Notes under the pieces: generated by a model
The model's database searches: none
Told to the model about the DNA's origin: nothing
The model's input: only the letters and a program-made list of their open reading frames with translations
NCBI GenBank assembly: GCA_014058105.1
Contig: JACGCM010002535.1
Coordinates: forward strand, 2,232,001 to 2,296,000
Length of the DNA stretch: 64,000 bases
Reading direction: 5' to 3'
DNA from: Kingdonia uniflora
Lineage: Eukaryota > Streptophyta > Magnoliopsida > Ranunculales > Circaeasteraceae
In this document: positions 1 through 11,140 of the stretch, piece after piece
Layout of the letters: each line of letters begins with the position of its first letter
Numbering within the stretch: the stretch's first letter is position 1
Position numbers and translations under genes: made by a program

Positions 1-95
1 GTACACTTCAAACTCAACATTCAAGCATCAGGCATTAAATTCAAGCCTGATGCTTGAAATTCAAGTATTGAGGCAAATATTGATGATGCTCTTAT

Positions 96-298
96 GGCTC
101 ATCTTTGTTGCTCTGATTATGCCTTGGTGATTGGCCTACTTAACCAACTTCATTGGGTTGCTCTTTCTATCCTTCAGTTTATGAAAGAGTTCTTTATTTA
201 CGTGTTAAAATTGTTTTTGGTATTATTGTTGTTGATTCTGATGATTTATCATTTATTCCATCTTTCTTATTAATTTGGTTACTTAATAAGCTTACACT
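96..298 (+). repeat. Unidentified dispersed segment, copy a (second copy near 63512)
   Basis: About 200 bases here match about 63512-63715 base for base over most of their length in the same orientation, including the stretches tatggctcatctttg/ttt, ggttacttaat and the T-rich centre. Neither copy keeps one clean frame: copy b is open for 62 codons with a hydrophobic tail, copy a is broken. I do not recognise the protein. It may be a conserved piece of a dispersed element or of a duplicated host gene. Bases 299-960 after it hold short AT-rich frames with no recognisable domain. Confidence 0.6.
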
Positions 299-1041
299 TC
301 CAAACAGCAACTATATACAAAAATACTATCTACAATTCTACCAATTGCAAAGCACATTCAACATATTATCCATCAGAGGAACAGTTGTAGTACAATTCAA
401 AGACCAATCATCAAGAGCCCAAAACAAGCAAACTCAACAAAATGTGCATTCAAATTCCAATAATTCAAGGTCAGAGCACGATTATACAATCCATCAGCAA
501 ATCAGATATCAATTCAAAAGTTCAGAATCAGTATGTTCAGAAAATACGCATCAATATGTTCAGCATCAATTTCAGAAGTTCAAATTGATAACAAAAGCAC
601 AAACAACCTACCGAGCTCAGAGACCAACAGAAAACAACACCATCGTTCAAAATATTACAACTCAAACTTTTTAATCAACAGAAGAAGAAATCTCATCCCA
701 ACCTCATATACCTCATACTGGGGTGGTTGCGCCTTCCTGCTCCATAGCTCCCCCAGCAACTTTATTCGAATCTCCAACGACCAGACCACCAACAGTACTA
801 CCAATGGGCGCTTCAACAAGCAAAGTATCTGCACTACCCACAATACTTCCAACTACTTCATTAGCAATGTTCGCCTCTCCTCCCTTCATCTTCAAATCAT
901 CCCCTTCAACAAGTTCTGGAGACACAGCAAGCCGTATATAGTTACCTGAAACATGTATTTTTTTATCTCCTTTAAAGCCTCGTCTAGGTCATCTTCCCAG
1001 AGCTCAACCATCGAAGCTTGCTTTTCCACAGCCTACTCCTA

Positions 1042-2212
1042 TCATTCAACCTCCGTCATCTCTTCATCTTCCTCCAGTGTATCACCCTCCGCCAGCACCT
1101 TACGCCTCTTGCGTTGGCCAGCCTTCGATTGTTGCACCTTTGAAGCTTTGGGGACTACCGGGCCTTTCCCCTTCTCAATTTGAGCTGCTACTGCTCTCGG
1201 CCTCAACTTTGGCATATCTCCAGCCACTTCGGGCATGGAAATTGCTGATTTTGAACCCCTCCGTAATCTCGGTACAAATTGGTAGTTTATTGGCAACTCT
1301 TCCCCTCCCATCTCTTTTTTCCCCTTTGATACACCTTCACTTTTTTTTCTCTTTGGTAGCTTTGACGTAGTGGGTACGTCTTGAAGCAGGGAATCCGCCT
1401 TCTTCCTCATTTTCCTTTTGATTTCGAGACTGTCAAACACAAAATTTACCCAGTCTTCACTAGCTCCGAGCACAGGTCAAAGAACCAAGGTTTCTCTGGG
1501 TGACATTGGATGTGGTAGGTCCTTGGGTTCTGACTAGCTTTCCTCGAGTAAAAGGTGATGATGTCAAACCACTTAATCAAACCTCGACTCTCACTAGCCA
1601 GTTTTACATTTATCCCCTTTACAACCCTCATCATTTCATAAAAATTACCGTTCATCTGCACCGGAGCCACTCCCCAGAAATTCAACACTTCTTTCACCAG
1701 TCTTCGGAGAGGAAGCTCCAATCCCAATCGAATTTGGCCTCTATAAGCCAAAATCCCTTCCCCAGGATTTGATTTGAAGGTCAACCCCACCCCTACAATA
1801 CTCAGATACACCTCTTCCTTTGAGAGTTCTAATTTGGCGGCGAACGGATCTATCCTAATCCTCTATTTAGCTGAAACAGCACCTTCGACCCTATCCAACT
1901 CAGTCGAATCCACACTATCTTCACTATGTACCTTATCTCCCCCTCCACCACTAGAACGCCCTACATTACCCCCCCCCCCTCCCCCCATACTATTTCCTTT
2001 TCATCACTATCATCGGCAGCTATCGTCCTTCGACGCCTCGAAACCGGAACCTCCTCAGCCGGCAGAACCATTAACAATGGAGCCTCAACTACAATATCTA
2101 ACACTTCTACATCACTACCCTCATCCATTGGGGCTCGACCAGAAACACTAGCTTCGAATTCTTCGAACTCTTTATCTATCAGTCTCCATCTTGAATCCTG
2201 AAGGTTACGCAT
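1042..2212 (-). pseudogene. Antisense ORF of Tat element A: Transposase_28-like segment plus basic tail
   Basis: Minus-strand frames 2212-1961, 1811-1446 and 1473-1042 form one broken coding region. The central part carries a segment reading LPLRRLVKEVLNFWGVAPVQ and MNGNFYEMM, the pattern of the plant 'putative gypsy type transposon' family (Transposase_28, PF04195). It is followed by a region ending in PWFFDLCSELVKTGEDWVNF and then a Lys/Arg-rich tail closing with an acidic end. The matching region in Tat copy 2 (about 45918-46440, + strand) has the same order with MNGNFYEMM read as LNGNVYEMM. Proteins of this class are known from Tat-lineage retrotransposons, encoded antisense between pol and the 3' LTR; their function is unknown. 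The strand and the downstream 3' LTR at 4858 fit that plan. Frameshifts around 1460 and 1811 make it a pseudogene. Confidence 0.6.
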
Positions 2213-3439
2213 TTTGGCCTACAAAAGAAGAGGCACGCAATTAGAGTGAAAAATTCGACAATATCATGCCTATCACTCCTATCTTGTCCATTCCACCACC
2301 ACCCCCAGATATTTATCACAACCTCAATCTCAGACCCAGTACACCCTCCAAAACCCCATAAACCCCAAAATGGGTTAAAACCTAAATCCCTCAAGTTTCT
2401 TTACCCTCGAGAATAACCTCTAAAACCCCAAACACAAATTACCTTACCTACATTCTCAAAAGAATAAAACAAAGTACAAGCGGCAGAGATAAAGTAACTT
2501 ACCAGTGGTTAGCTGCACTACCCTCGAATTAGCAAAACCAAACCAGCAAGTGCAATAAGAACTTCCAAGTGCGAAATGGCGTACGTTCCCTCCTCTACAC
2601 TCTTTAATTCTTACAGTAAAAAAATACAGTAATTACTCTTCACCCTCTTATATATCTTTCGAAAAACACAAAACCGCCTCAATTTTCTAACCACTATAAT
2701 TACCACGACCCCACTACCCGACTTTTCGGTTGCAATGTGCTTTGACCAATATACCCCTCGCACCTCTCACGTGCGAATAGCACCCTCACTTATAACTGCC
2801 TGCAAAAGCTAAAGTTCTCAAACCTTTTTCTCCCTCACTCGAAGCTAAACGACCAAGTCTAAACAGTCACATAACAACTTTTTTCGTCATACGAGAAAAA
2901 CATCATCATTACCTTTTGCATACTTTCCCAGGCACCCGTACCAGCTTGACAGACCAGCCGTCTGAGCTGTCAGATCGGCCAGTCAAATCCCGCATAACCG
3001 ATCACACAATCCCCGAACTCGAGTACTCGACCATTTTATGTCTCGAACAATCCGCAGCAGATAGCCTCAAACAAACTTATTTAATATATTGACTTTTGAC
3101 ATCCAACACACCCTTTAACATAAAAAGTTTCGACCCTTCGACCGAATACAGTCACAAACATCGACCATTCAACGATTTTATGCTTACAGATATAGTTTTC
3201 AGCTTCAACACAGTTTACCTTTTATTTCGACAAAGTCATTTTTATCTTCGACCAACAAAAATAATTAATTTCGATAATTATATTATCCCTTCAATACCTT
3301 CAATCAAAAATTAAATTATATATTACCAGTACGCACAGCACGACAAAGCAAGTTATCAATACCATTTTCATTCATCAACTCAGACAACATTACAGGATTC
3401 ATACAAAAAAGAGAACAGAAAAGGAGGAAGAAAGCAGGA

Positions 3440-4567
3440 AAACAACAATAAGAAAGCATGCAAGAAAGAACCCTATTTGTTGACGGGTTGCTTCTCTTCA
3501 AACAACGGCCGCTACATCTTCATCCTCCTGGTCCATTATATCCTCTGCGAAACCTGCGAGAAGAGACAGCCGAGGGCTGGGAAACAGCCCCATCATCTGC
3601 ACTATTCCCCACCAGTACGCAAATGGCATATCATAGAGTGGTGCCTCAGTTCCCCTTCAAAGAGGTCTGGCATTTCGGTATCAATATCCTCTTTTATTCC
3701 GACCTCCGTTGAAGACCCAGTAAGGATTCCTATATTTTCCTGGCCCTCACCGCCGCTTGAACTCCTTAAACCGGTACGTTTTCAGCAATGTTGATCAACA
3801 AATAAAGCAGTAGTTAAAGAAAAAATTGTAGGACAGATGAAGAAATTCCTTCCAACCCATCCCCTTTTATACTTACAAACCCACCATAACTTTCCATCTT
3901 CCCTAACCGAATTAATGGCAGCCTTCAATTCCCAACCTCGAAAAGTTAGCAAATAAACTTTCCAACTTCCCAGGTGTAACTGATTCATCGGTACATGCAT
4001 TCAAACCTTGTTCCCGAGGACTCCTAGTCGAGCATACCTCCAACGTCGAGCATTCGATCATCATTACCTTCGAGCATATCATTATACATCACGCATATAA
4101 AAGTAATCGTCTACATTCGCCTACACTACCAGTCATAAACAGTAATGCAGGTTCGCAGAAAATATTTTGTCCATTCCAAACATCTGCTTAAATAAACAAA
4201 TTACATTTCTACTACCATCCAAAGCAAAAAAAAAAAAAAACAAAGACATACAAAGGTAACCTCATCAACCATTGCTCCTACTACCAGAAGGTCCAGCTTC
4301 AGTGGCCGAGTTCTGCTCCTCAATAATTTCCCCCATACAGACATGACTGTCAGCTAGAGCTATCATAAAGAGATAGCGCCTCTCAGCGGTCATAAAATGG
4401 AACCTTAGCTGGTCCCACAGATAGGAATAAGAATTACCATTAAAGAACTTCTCAGGTCCTACCCCCACAAGCTCAGGCATGTCCCAATTCAGATCATGCT
4501 TCCCAAAAAACTTCATATGCAGTTCCGCCATCTTCCGCCTCACATGACGGTCGCGAGCAAACCCCAT
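3440..4567 (-). pseudogene. Upstream part of the antisense coding region of Tat element A
   Basis: The 100-codon frame 4567-4265 contains RKMAELHMKFFGKHDLNWDM and later RRYLFMIALADSHV. It corresponds in position and pattern to the Tat copy 2 frame at 44250-44578 (KVAELREWY, then RLSHDTVLPEWPLNL). Between 3730 and 3600 another open stretch contains IKEDIDTEMPDLFEGEL before a stop. Both lie between the 3' LTR and the Transposase_28-like segment, as the first exons of the antisense gene do in copy 2. I cannot fix splice sites, so the extent is approximate. The function is unknown. Bases 2213-3440 show no domain I recognise and are AT-rich, probably introns or decayed exons of the same region. 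Confidence 0.4.
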
Positions 4568-4843
4568 CCTCTTCTAGTAATGCGTGTTTGGCATGGTATC
4601 CATTCAAATGCTCATAATCAGAAGAAAGAAGCAGAAGAATACTGCAAATGAAAGAGGATACAGCACCCCTATACAATAACCCATATTCATAGCCTTCACT
4701 TCATTTATTACCCTATAACCACCTACATCTCTTAAAAATCCACTTTTATTACCAACCCGGAAACCCACGGTCAAACTGCTATAATTCCAAGATCAAATAA
4801 CTTTCTCACCGAACACCTCTCCACTTGGCTTCGAAACCTTCGC

Positions 4844-4857
4844 TAAGAGGGGGAGAA
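4844..4857 (+). other. Polypurine tract of Tat element A
   Basis: The run aagagggggagaa lies directly against the TG that opens the LTR at 4858. A purine run here is the plus-strand primer of an LTR retrotransposon read on +. It resembles the tract next to the 3' LTR of Tat copy 2 (gagagggggcag on the minus strand), which supports common lineage. Confidence 0.7.
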
Positions 4858-5573
4858 TGTAGTAGCCTACTCATAGCCTCGGACAGTCAGTCAAAGCCTA
4901 CTTCATAGTCTACTTGAATGTATCGAAGCCTACTCAATCTCTAAAATAGACTCCCCAGAGATCTCCCGAGGACAAAGCTTCCACATCAGGCAAAGCATCA
5001 TTAATTGATTAACGTGCCACAACAGAAATCCTTTAACCTCACTAACACACGGTCGAAGCAAGATAAGATAGACAATCACCTCATCAGGTCAGACGGCGTA
5101 TTGATTGACCCATGCAGCTACAGTGACAGGTCCAACTACTGCGCCGTTCAGAGACATCATCAATAATTATTGTAGTGACAGTACCGACATGACCAGCGCC
5201 CATAACTCGCCAGGATTTCCTAACAGTAATCATGTAAACCTGTTTCACCCTTGGTGACTCAGCTTCCTATATCTCTATTAATAGAGGAGAAGGGAAACCA
5301 TGGAGGGGTTAGAAAAATCATCTCCAGCCCTTTGCATTTTACCTTTAACTACCTGGATACTCTGTTCTCGAACCCTGTTATTTACTCTTCAGTAATACAA
5401 TCTGTCTTAAAAAATCCTCATCAGAGGTCGTAGAGAGTCACATTCGGGCCTCTACGGAAGAATTTGTCTATAGTTAGATCTTACTTTAAGTCATTTGCTT
5501 GCCTCCTTTGATTGAGGATCGATTTTATGTTGTAAGAACCAACTTCACATTCGAACGAAGTTAGGTCCCTACA
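4858..5573 (+). repeat. 3' LTR of Tat element A
   Basis: 716 bases begin tgtagtagcc and end ggtccctaca, so the ends are the TGTAG...CTACA pair used by all four Tat LTRs in this window. A polypurine tract precedes it. A TATA-like stretch lies near 5268-5282. The partner 5' LTR is beyond the left edge. The following five bases are tgcag; the target duplication cannot be tested. Confidence 0.75.
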
Positions 5574-7022
5574 TGCAGTATGGGTGGCTTTCGAATGGTT
5601 CCAATGGTTGAGATGGACGGTATAGCTTATTCTTTGATAGAATTGGAAAAATTATGGAGATTTGGACATTTATCTTAGGGAGGACATTTTTTGGTAATGT
5701 ACTGCCTTTTCGAGCATTGCCAGTATTTCCCTTGGAATGCATTTGATTACCCTGATCCTCCTTCGGTTCAATATTTTATTCTGTAAGTGGACCTTTAGTG
5801 GTTAGGACGGATTTAGTAGATTTATGCCTTTCAGACATCATCCTTTCTAGGTCAACATACCAATTGAGCTTGGTGATCATATCCTCGAAAGTTACGGGTT
5901 TGTTGAGGAAGAGGTGCTCTTTGGCCTTGTAGTCGAGCTTGAGTGCGTTGGTGAAAGCAGTAACAGCTATTTTCTGATCAAGGTTATCTACTTTTTGCGC
6001 GAGCTCTAAAAACTTCTTGGCAAATGCCTCAAGCTTCTCTCCTTGTAATTGTTTAAGACTAATAAGAGAATATAAATTCTCCTCCTTATCTTTGTTGTGA
6101 GCATATGTCTTGATAAATTACTTTTGTAGCTAATCGAATGTGAGGATGGAATCTTCCGGTTGAGAGTAGAACCACCGAAGCGGTTCTCCCTATAAACTTG
6201 TTTCGAATAGACGGCAGAGAATATGGTTGAGAATGGAGTACAATCCCAATGAATCACGGTATTGTTAAATGTGCTCATTTGGATCGGTGTCCTTGTATTT
6301 ACGTATCTTCGAAGTGTGGAAACCTTTCAGCAGTTCTATATCAAATAACTCTTTTGTAATCTGACTGCCTTTCAACTTGGTAAGGTCGTCTTTATGGCCT
6401 ATAGTCAGAGCTTTAATCAACACCTTGATACGCTGATCCATATGCTCTTGCATGACGTATTGACGTATGGCTTGAGTAATTTGGCGAGGTGGCTGAGGAT
6501 TATGAATATCGGTTCTCTCACTCAAGCGATCACATGCAAGAATTCGAGGTTGAGGCCGTTGTTCTTCTTCTTAACATTTGGAAGGTCGGAGACCTCTGTT
6601 GATATCAGATTGAACTTCATCGCCCAATTGATTGGAAGGCTGAGGTTCGTGCTGAACATTTCTAGAAATAGCTTTGTTGGTGGCTTCTCGAGATCCCAAT
6701 CATTCCCACGCAGAAATCTGAGAAATCTCTGGCATATGATCACGATTTCTGGTTTAGGATGTCTATTGAGTATCCTGCAGAGCCTATAACGTAGTCTGCA
6801 TGGTTGTCATCTGGTCTTCATGTCATTTGAATACTGTCAAACGAGTTTGTCGTATGACTTTGAGTTCCTTCTCTCAGAGCTCTCGGTCTAGAGTTAACTG
6901 ATGTTCGAGCTCATTACGTTTCTCTGTTTCAGAGTGAGATTCGCCCGTAGTTCTGTAAGCTGTTTTGGCTCAGCTGAAAGATCATGTTGGATTCTGGTTG
7001 ATTGTCTTCTAGAAGTGACCAT
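5574..7022 (-). pseudogene. Gag of Tat element B (broken)
   Basis: Read on the minus strand from a likely start at 7022, about 80 bases from the LTR. Frames 6743-6522, 6525-6265 and 6278-6006 continue one another across stops and shifts. Diagnostic segments are FHTSKIRKYKDTDPNEHI, GEPLRWFYSQP, EENLYSLISLKQLQGEKLEA, FAKKFLELAQKVDNLDQKI and NALKLDYKAKEHLFLNKP. They align in order with the gag segments of Tat copies 1 and 2 (e.g. FTKKFLELARKVDLLDQKI in copy 2). Gag packages element RNA into virus-like particles. Protease and everything downstream are missing: the sequence stops at the edge of the neighbouring LTR at 5573. Stops at several sites make it inactive. Confidence 0.75.
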
Positions 7023-7080
7023 GATCAGAGATTGATAGTATAATGAATGTATGCCTTAGGATATCGTAAAAATATCTTCG

Positions 7081-7100
7081 TTCCCACAGACGGTGCCAAA
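7081..7100 (-). other. Primer-binding site of Tat element B
   Basis: The minus strand just inside the 5' LTR reads tttggcaccgtctgtgggaa. The same site in copies 1 and 2 reads ttgcgccatctgtggga and agcgtcgtctgtgga, giving a consensus near TGGCGCCGTCTGTGGG. The first nine bases match the end of plant tRNA-Asp; the rest does not, so the primer identity is uncertain. Confidence 0.6.
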
Positions 7101-7660
7101 TGTAATGGCTTAATTTTGTTAGCTAAAAATGGCCCAGAATTAACTCTTACACCAATGTACATGTGATAAAAAGTAATGGAAATCATGAAATGATACAGTT
7201 GATTTAACATGGAAAACCTTGAATAGGTAAAAAAACTATGACCTCGAGTTGAGGGTTTTAGTAATAGTAACTTTTATTGCTTGAGGCTTATATCTTATTA
7301 CAAGTGATCTCTCGAACTATAAATAGTTGATCTTGTGAATAAGAAGTTTTTCTTTGTCGTCTTTTTTTTATCTCTGTCTCTTCTGGAACTTTTCTTGATA
7401 TAGGCCTTACCCGCAGCTCGTTATCGTGCTGAAGCACGTTCCCCAAACAATAAGATAAGTGGTGGTTGACTAAGTAACTGTTGAGTTCATAGGAGGCAGG
7501 TATCTCTTACTTGTTCATGTTCTTCTGTTATGCTCGATCCACGTTCTTTATCAGTTCATGGGATAGGCGTCAATGTTGACTATTTACATCACGTATGAAA
7601 TGCGTGAGCCTGACATGAAGGTAGCTCAAATTAGGTTAGCTCGAGAGATAGGTCCCTACA
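7101..7660 (-). repeat. 5' LTR of Tat element B
   Basis: 560 bases open tgtaatggct and close ggtccctaca. Inner segments such as aacatggaaaaccttgaata and the following gacctcgagttgagg match the LTRs at 30706 and 56844, so it belongs to the same family in minus orientation. It abuts copia integrase sequence at 7661, showing that it inserted into, or was joined to, the copia element. The left LTR is absent. Confidence 0.75.
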
Positions 7661-8404
7661 AGTAGCATCATCGATGAAAGTAACATTATAATGAGAACCA
7701 ACAAGTGAAGGCACCTTGGTTGGTTCCCAAACATCTTCATGAACAAGATCCATCTCTTTAGGTTTCCTCAACCTTCCAGTTATTTTGAAACTAACCGTCT
7801 TCTGTTTTGCAAGAATACACTCTTTATAAAAATTAAGATCGACCTTGTCAAGACCCTCTGGCTTTCCTTTACTAACCATCATCTTCATCCGATATCACTC
7901 ATGTCACTGAGCAGTTTGTGCCAAGTACTTGTATCAATCCCTGGAGTGATCACACAAATAGTAGAAATTGTGCCTTGCATTGCATACAACGTTCCTTGTC
8001 TTAAGCACTGAGCAACTGCCATAACACCCTTTGTAACCTTCCCAAAATTATTACCAAAGGTGCTTATATATCCACCATCATCCGCCAATTGGATAACCAA
8101 TATAAGGTTCGCTCTAATTTGGATATAAGTCACACGTTCCTCAAAGCCAACGTCGCCCCCGAAGGCAATTCAGCCTCGTATTTCCCTTTCCAAAAATATT
8201 GCGCACTCTTATCTGCAAGGAAGACCATACCGAAGTTACCTTTAAAAATATTGGTTAAAAAACCTACGTTTGCAGTAGCATGGAATGAGGCACCCGAATT
8301 AACTATTCATGATTCTTTAACATCGTCGCACGAAAGAAGCAAAGCATCATCAAAAGTAACCTCCTCAGTAAGATTCATTATATATTTATCCTCGCCATTA
8401 ACTT
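7661..8404 (-). pseudogene. Ty1/copia protease and integrase N-terminal part (broken)
   Basis: On the minus strand from about 8400 to 7661. The protease active-site region reads IVNSGASFHATA, where copia proteases have D-S-G, so the catalytic aspartate is replaced by asparagine and a stop precedes it. Then follow GYISTFGNNFGKVTKGVMAV, then the GAG-pre-integrase pattern TSTWHKLLSDMSDIG, then ECILAKQKTVSFKITG, and the start of the integrase core, MDLVHEDVWEP and SHYNVTFIDDATC. The first two integrase histidines of the zinc finger are only partly recognisable. The reading stops at 7661 where the Tat LTR begins; the integrase core, reverse transcriptase and RNase H are missing. Frameshifts near 7885 and 8100. 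Confidence 0.8.
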
Positions 8405-8855
8405 TCTTAGAGAATCTCCTAAAGTGTCTCACTAACTTTGCTGAAAAAAAGACAAATCCAGGTCAGTGAGGCTCTATTTCTTCCAACAGTACCTGACTTG
8501 CATTTTTTAACAGACGCCCATGACTTTGGCACCTGTTTCATTTTTTTTCAAATTTGTTTTTAATCAGGTACCTAAGACTTGGGTACCCGATTTGAATTTA
8601 AATATATATATATATATATACTGGGCGGCCAAGTCTTAGGTGCCTGATTGAATTTTTTGTAAAAAAAAAAATTAGACGCCCAACACTTGGGATCCAATCG
8701 TAAAGTAAAAGGCCAAGGTTAAGTCTTGGATTCCAAGACTCAACCTTGCTTTTTGGGTTAGAAGTCCAAGTCAGTGAGACACTGTTGGAGGTTAAAAATC
8801 CTATGTAGTACCTCGGATTCCAAGGCAGTGAGGCACTTTAGGAGATGTTCTTAGA
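8405..8855. mobile_element. Fold-back (palindromic) element inside the copia copy
   Basis: Outer arms tctcctaaagtgtctcacta (8415 region) and, inverted, cagtgaggcactttaggaga (8826 region) face each other. Inner arms aatcaggtacctaagacttg (8562) and caagtcttaggtgcctgatt (8630) are also inverted, centred on an AT dinucleotide run at about 8601-8620. The whole could fold into one long hairpin. It separates the copia zinc knuckle from the protease, so it is an insertion. There is no ORF. The class (MITE or other fold-back) is not settled. Confidence 0.65.
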
Positions 8856-9592
8856 AGAATTGCAATCACGACTGAAATAACCCTTCTTTTCGCAGGTCCA
8901 ACATACACCAGGCAGCTTGGACACTCCCCTTGACTATGAACGACCCCTTTCATTCTTTGGACCCTTTCTAAATGACCTCCCTCATTCCTCTACGATAAAC
9001 GCACTTCTGTTTGAACTCGAAGAGGGTTCTTATGATTAACACCTATTCTCTTCACTCATAATCAATGAGACTATAGTGTCAAATTTAATATATTCATTCC
9101 CTGATGAATTACTCATAGCTGTAATAAACCATTTCTAGCTCACAAGCATCTACCCTAAAAAACTCTACGCTTTTACCTCCACGGTGAAAGTGATTTTTAC
9201 AGATTGTAGTCGAGCTTGAATCATATTGAACTCAATAATGTGAGCTTACACACTACAGTTCTATTTTATCTTTAAAGTAAACAAACGACATAATAAATAT
9301 ACCTTATTTTCCCCAAACGGTTCTAACTACATAGAGGATAAAGTCTCCATCAACTCCTTCGTTGTCTCAACTTTTGAGATCATATACAAAATTTGAGATG
9401 AGAACGCTAACCTAACGGTTCCAAGCACCCTGCGATTCAAGCGAGCCCATTTTGCAGCATCATGATCTACCAGCTTCATCTCAATCCCACCTAGTGGTAA
9501 TTCAAGGTCCTTCTGATAGTGATAATCTTCTATCTACAACTTCCACACTCCAAATTTGAACCTTGTGATCATCAATTTCTCTTTGTCGGTCA
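8856..9592 (-). pseudogene. Ty1/copia Gag with zinc knuckle (broken)
   Basis: Minus-strand reading from a likely start at 9592 (MTDKEKLMITRFKFGVWKL). It continues with GIEMKLVDHDAAKWARLNRR, VLGTVRLAFSSQILYMI and ETTKELMETLSSM, the copia Gag pattern in which a short loop of the target protein is compared by W-x-x-L and A-x-x-I repeats. At the far end, 8905-8865 reads CWTCEKKGYFSRDC, a CCHC zinc knuckle in which the histidine is replaced by phenylalanine. Gag forms the particle shell and binds element RNA through this knuckle. Several in-frame stops make it inactive. It continues into the protease part beyond the fold-back insertion. Confidence 0.7.
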
Positions 9593-9628
9593 TCGTTTTT
9601 TACCACACAAGCCCTAGAACAAGTACCC

Positions 9629-10257
9629 TGATGCTAGTTATTAAGAATTGAGGTAGCTAGTCTCTCATCTATGATAGGAACGAATTATAGAAATTGCCGA
9701 ATAAGATATAAACAATAAAGAATAAAACAAACAAAGCGAGATTTAGCAAGAGGAGGGAAGTGGAAAACCCTATCGGATAAAAAACTACTCCCCACAAACA
9801 ATCCACTATAAATCAAAAGGTTACAATCCGATCTCTCATGCTTCGATGAATCTCTCAAACCCAAGTTCTCTCTAGAATTAAACTCACCAAAAGATTAATA
9901 TATAAAATACAATAAGTATCCCTTATATACTTGGGAGGTTATTACATCAATTAGAATTCAAAATACGAATCACAAGGCAAGCCAACGTCTTTACTACAAA
10001 CTTCTAAAACTAAGTTTTCGAGGTCTATTCAAATAGACTTCAAAATCTATTTAAACAGAACGTGTTCTCAGACTTCAATTCGAATAGACTTTGAGTCTAT
10101 TTGAATAGACATATTTTTTATTAAACATACACAAAGTCTATTAGAACATAACATTGAAAAAACATATTCATGATATTTTCCTTTCGTCTTCGATCCTCGT
10201 TTGTCCCATGAACTCCAATGAACATCCACGAATGTAATTCAAGTTCATTCCTCAACA
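9629..10257 (-). repeat. Probable 5' LTR of the copia element
   Basis: The minus strand opens tgttgaggaatgaacttg at 10257 and closes catca at 9629, about 40 bases before the Gag start. TGTTG...CA ends and position fit a copia LTR. No second LTR is present for comparison and the primer site next to it is not a clean TGGTATCAGAGC, so the limits are provisional. Confidence 0.4.
10023..10110. repeat. Cluster of GTCTATT-type palindromes
   Basis: Two near-identical 16-base palindromes, gtctattcaaatagac (10023-10038) and gtctatttgaatagac (10095-10110), flank a half copy ttcgaatagac (10078). All lie inside the probable copia LTR and could be protein-binding or transcript-folding sites; no function is shown. 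Confidence 0.6.
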
Positions 10258-10900
10258 ATATCAGCCCCTGTTTAAGAAATGTGACTGACCGACAGTGAAG
10301 CATAAAATAAATATTGAAGAGGTATATATATATGAGTGAGGATCCGTGGCCACCCTCCCTTAAGATGCCCAATAAACCACCTTCTTATAACCATACATCT
10401 CAAGAGATGAGTGGTGGAGAATGTTGATGGGGTGGCATATTTTAAAATTTTAAACTATTGAAACCTTTTGGCCTGATGAGGTATTAGCTTTATGATGCTA
10501 CATTTACATTATTAGTTTTACTTTTACCCTCTCTCCACTCCATCTCTTTCTTTCTCTTCTCTCTTTCTCTCTCTCTCTCATTTTTTAAAAAATAAGCTTC
10601 AAAACTAAGTTCCCCAAACCCTAACCATGGTGAGGTAATAGATTGACTCGGTGATGGGAAATCATTAGGACAGCTCATTTTAGAAATACTCTACTAGATC
10701 TAATCGTGGTCATCCCTCGGTGTTATTTCGTTCCCCTAATTTCCATTGTTGAAATACTGAAAGTGGGCAACTTCAAAGTATTTTTAATAGGTTTGTCTCA
10801 CATTTTAACCCCATTTTGTTATTTCTCATTTGGTTTTGCAATTTTTTGTAAATTTGAACTTTCTGTGAAAAGTAAATCTAGACAGGGACGATTGTTACGG
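10258..10900. other. Non-coding stretch; possible LTR start at 10422 and CT-rich run
   Basis: No convincing gene. At 10405-10421 a purine-rich run (gagatgagtggtggagaa) is followed by tgttgatgg, which looks like a copia polypurine tract and LTR start on +, but no matching second LTR was found. A short CT-rich microsatellite lies at about 10550-10580. Confidence 0.3.
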
Positions 10901-11140
10901 ACAATGTTCATTTTTTTATCAAACTTTCTATTCATTAGGGATGGTAGCAAAAAAATTAATTTATGGTAGAGGCCCTGAAATTGTTAACAAAAAAATCATT
11001 GTTCGAAAGGGAGCCTATATTTATAACAAAAAATAGCCAATTATTATGGAAAATGCTTATTTCATTATCAATTTTTTTATTCATTAGGGATAGAAGCGAA
11101 AATTTTAATTTCCAGTAGAGGTACCGAAATTGTTCACGGA
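10900..11140. repeat. Direct repeat pair, unit about 147 bp
   Basis: The stretch ttcattagggatggtagc with its downstream ggtagaggccctgaaattgt recurs 147 bases later as ttcattagggatagaagc and agtagaggtaccgaaattgt. This is a short tandem duplication with two units. The next bases (11159-11383) hold a 74-codon open frame with no domain I recognise; it could be an exon of the transposase region that follows. Confidence 0.6.

Noticed and set aside
153..674. 173-codon plus-strand open frame
   Set aside because: Low-complexity Q/N/S-rich translation without a domain; only its first part overlaps the repeated segment, whose best frame is different.
1774..2151. Pro-rich plus-strand frame
   Set aside because: It is the complement of the acidic part of the minus-strand antisense ORF; the poly-C run at 1971 produces the proline stretch.
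3458..3794. Two overlapping plus-strand frames
   Set aside because: No domain; the minus strand here fits the antisense gene of element A.
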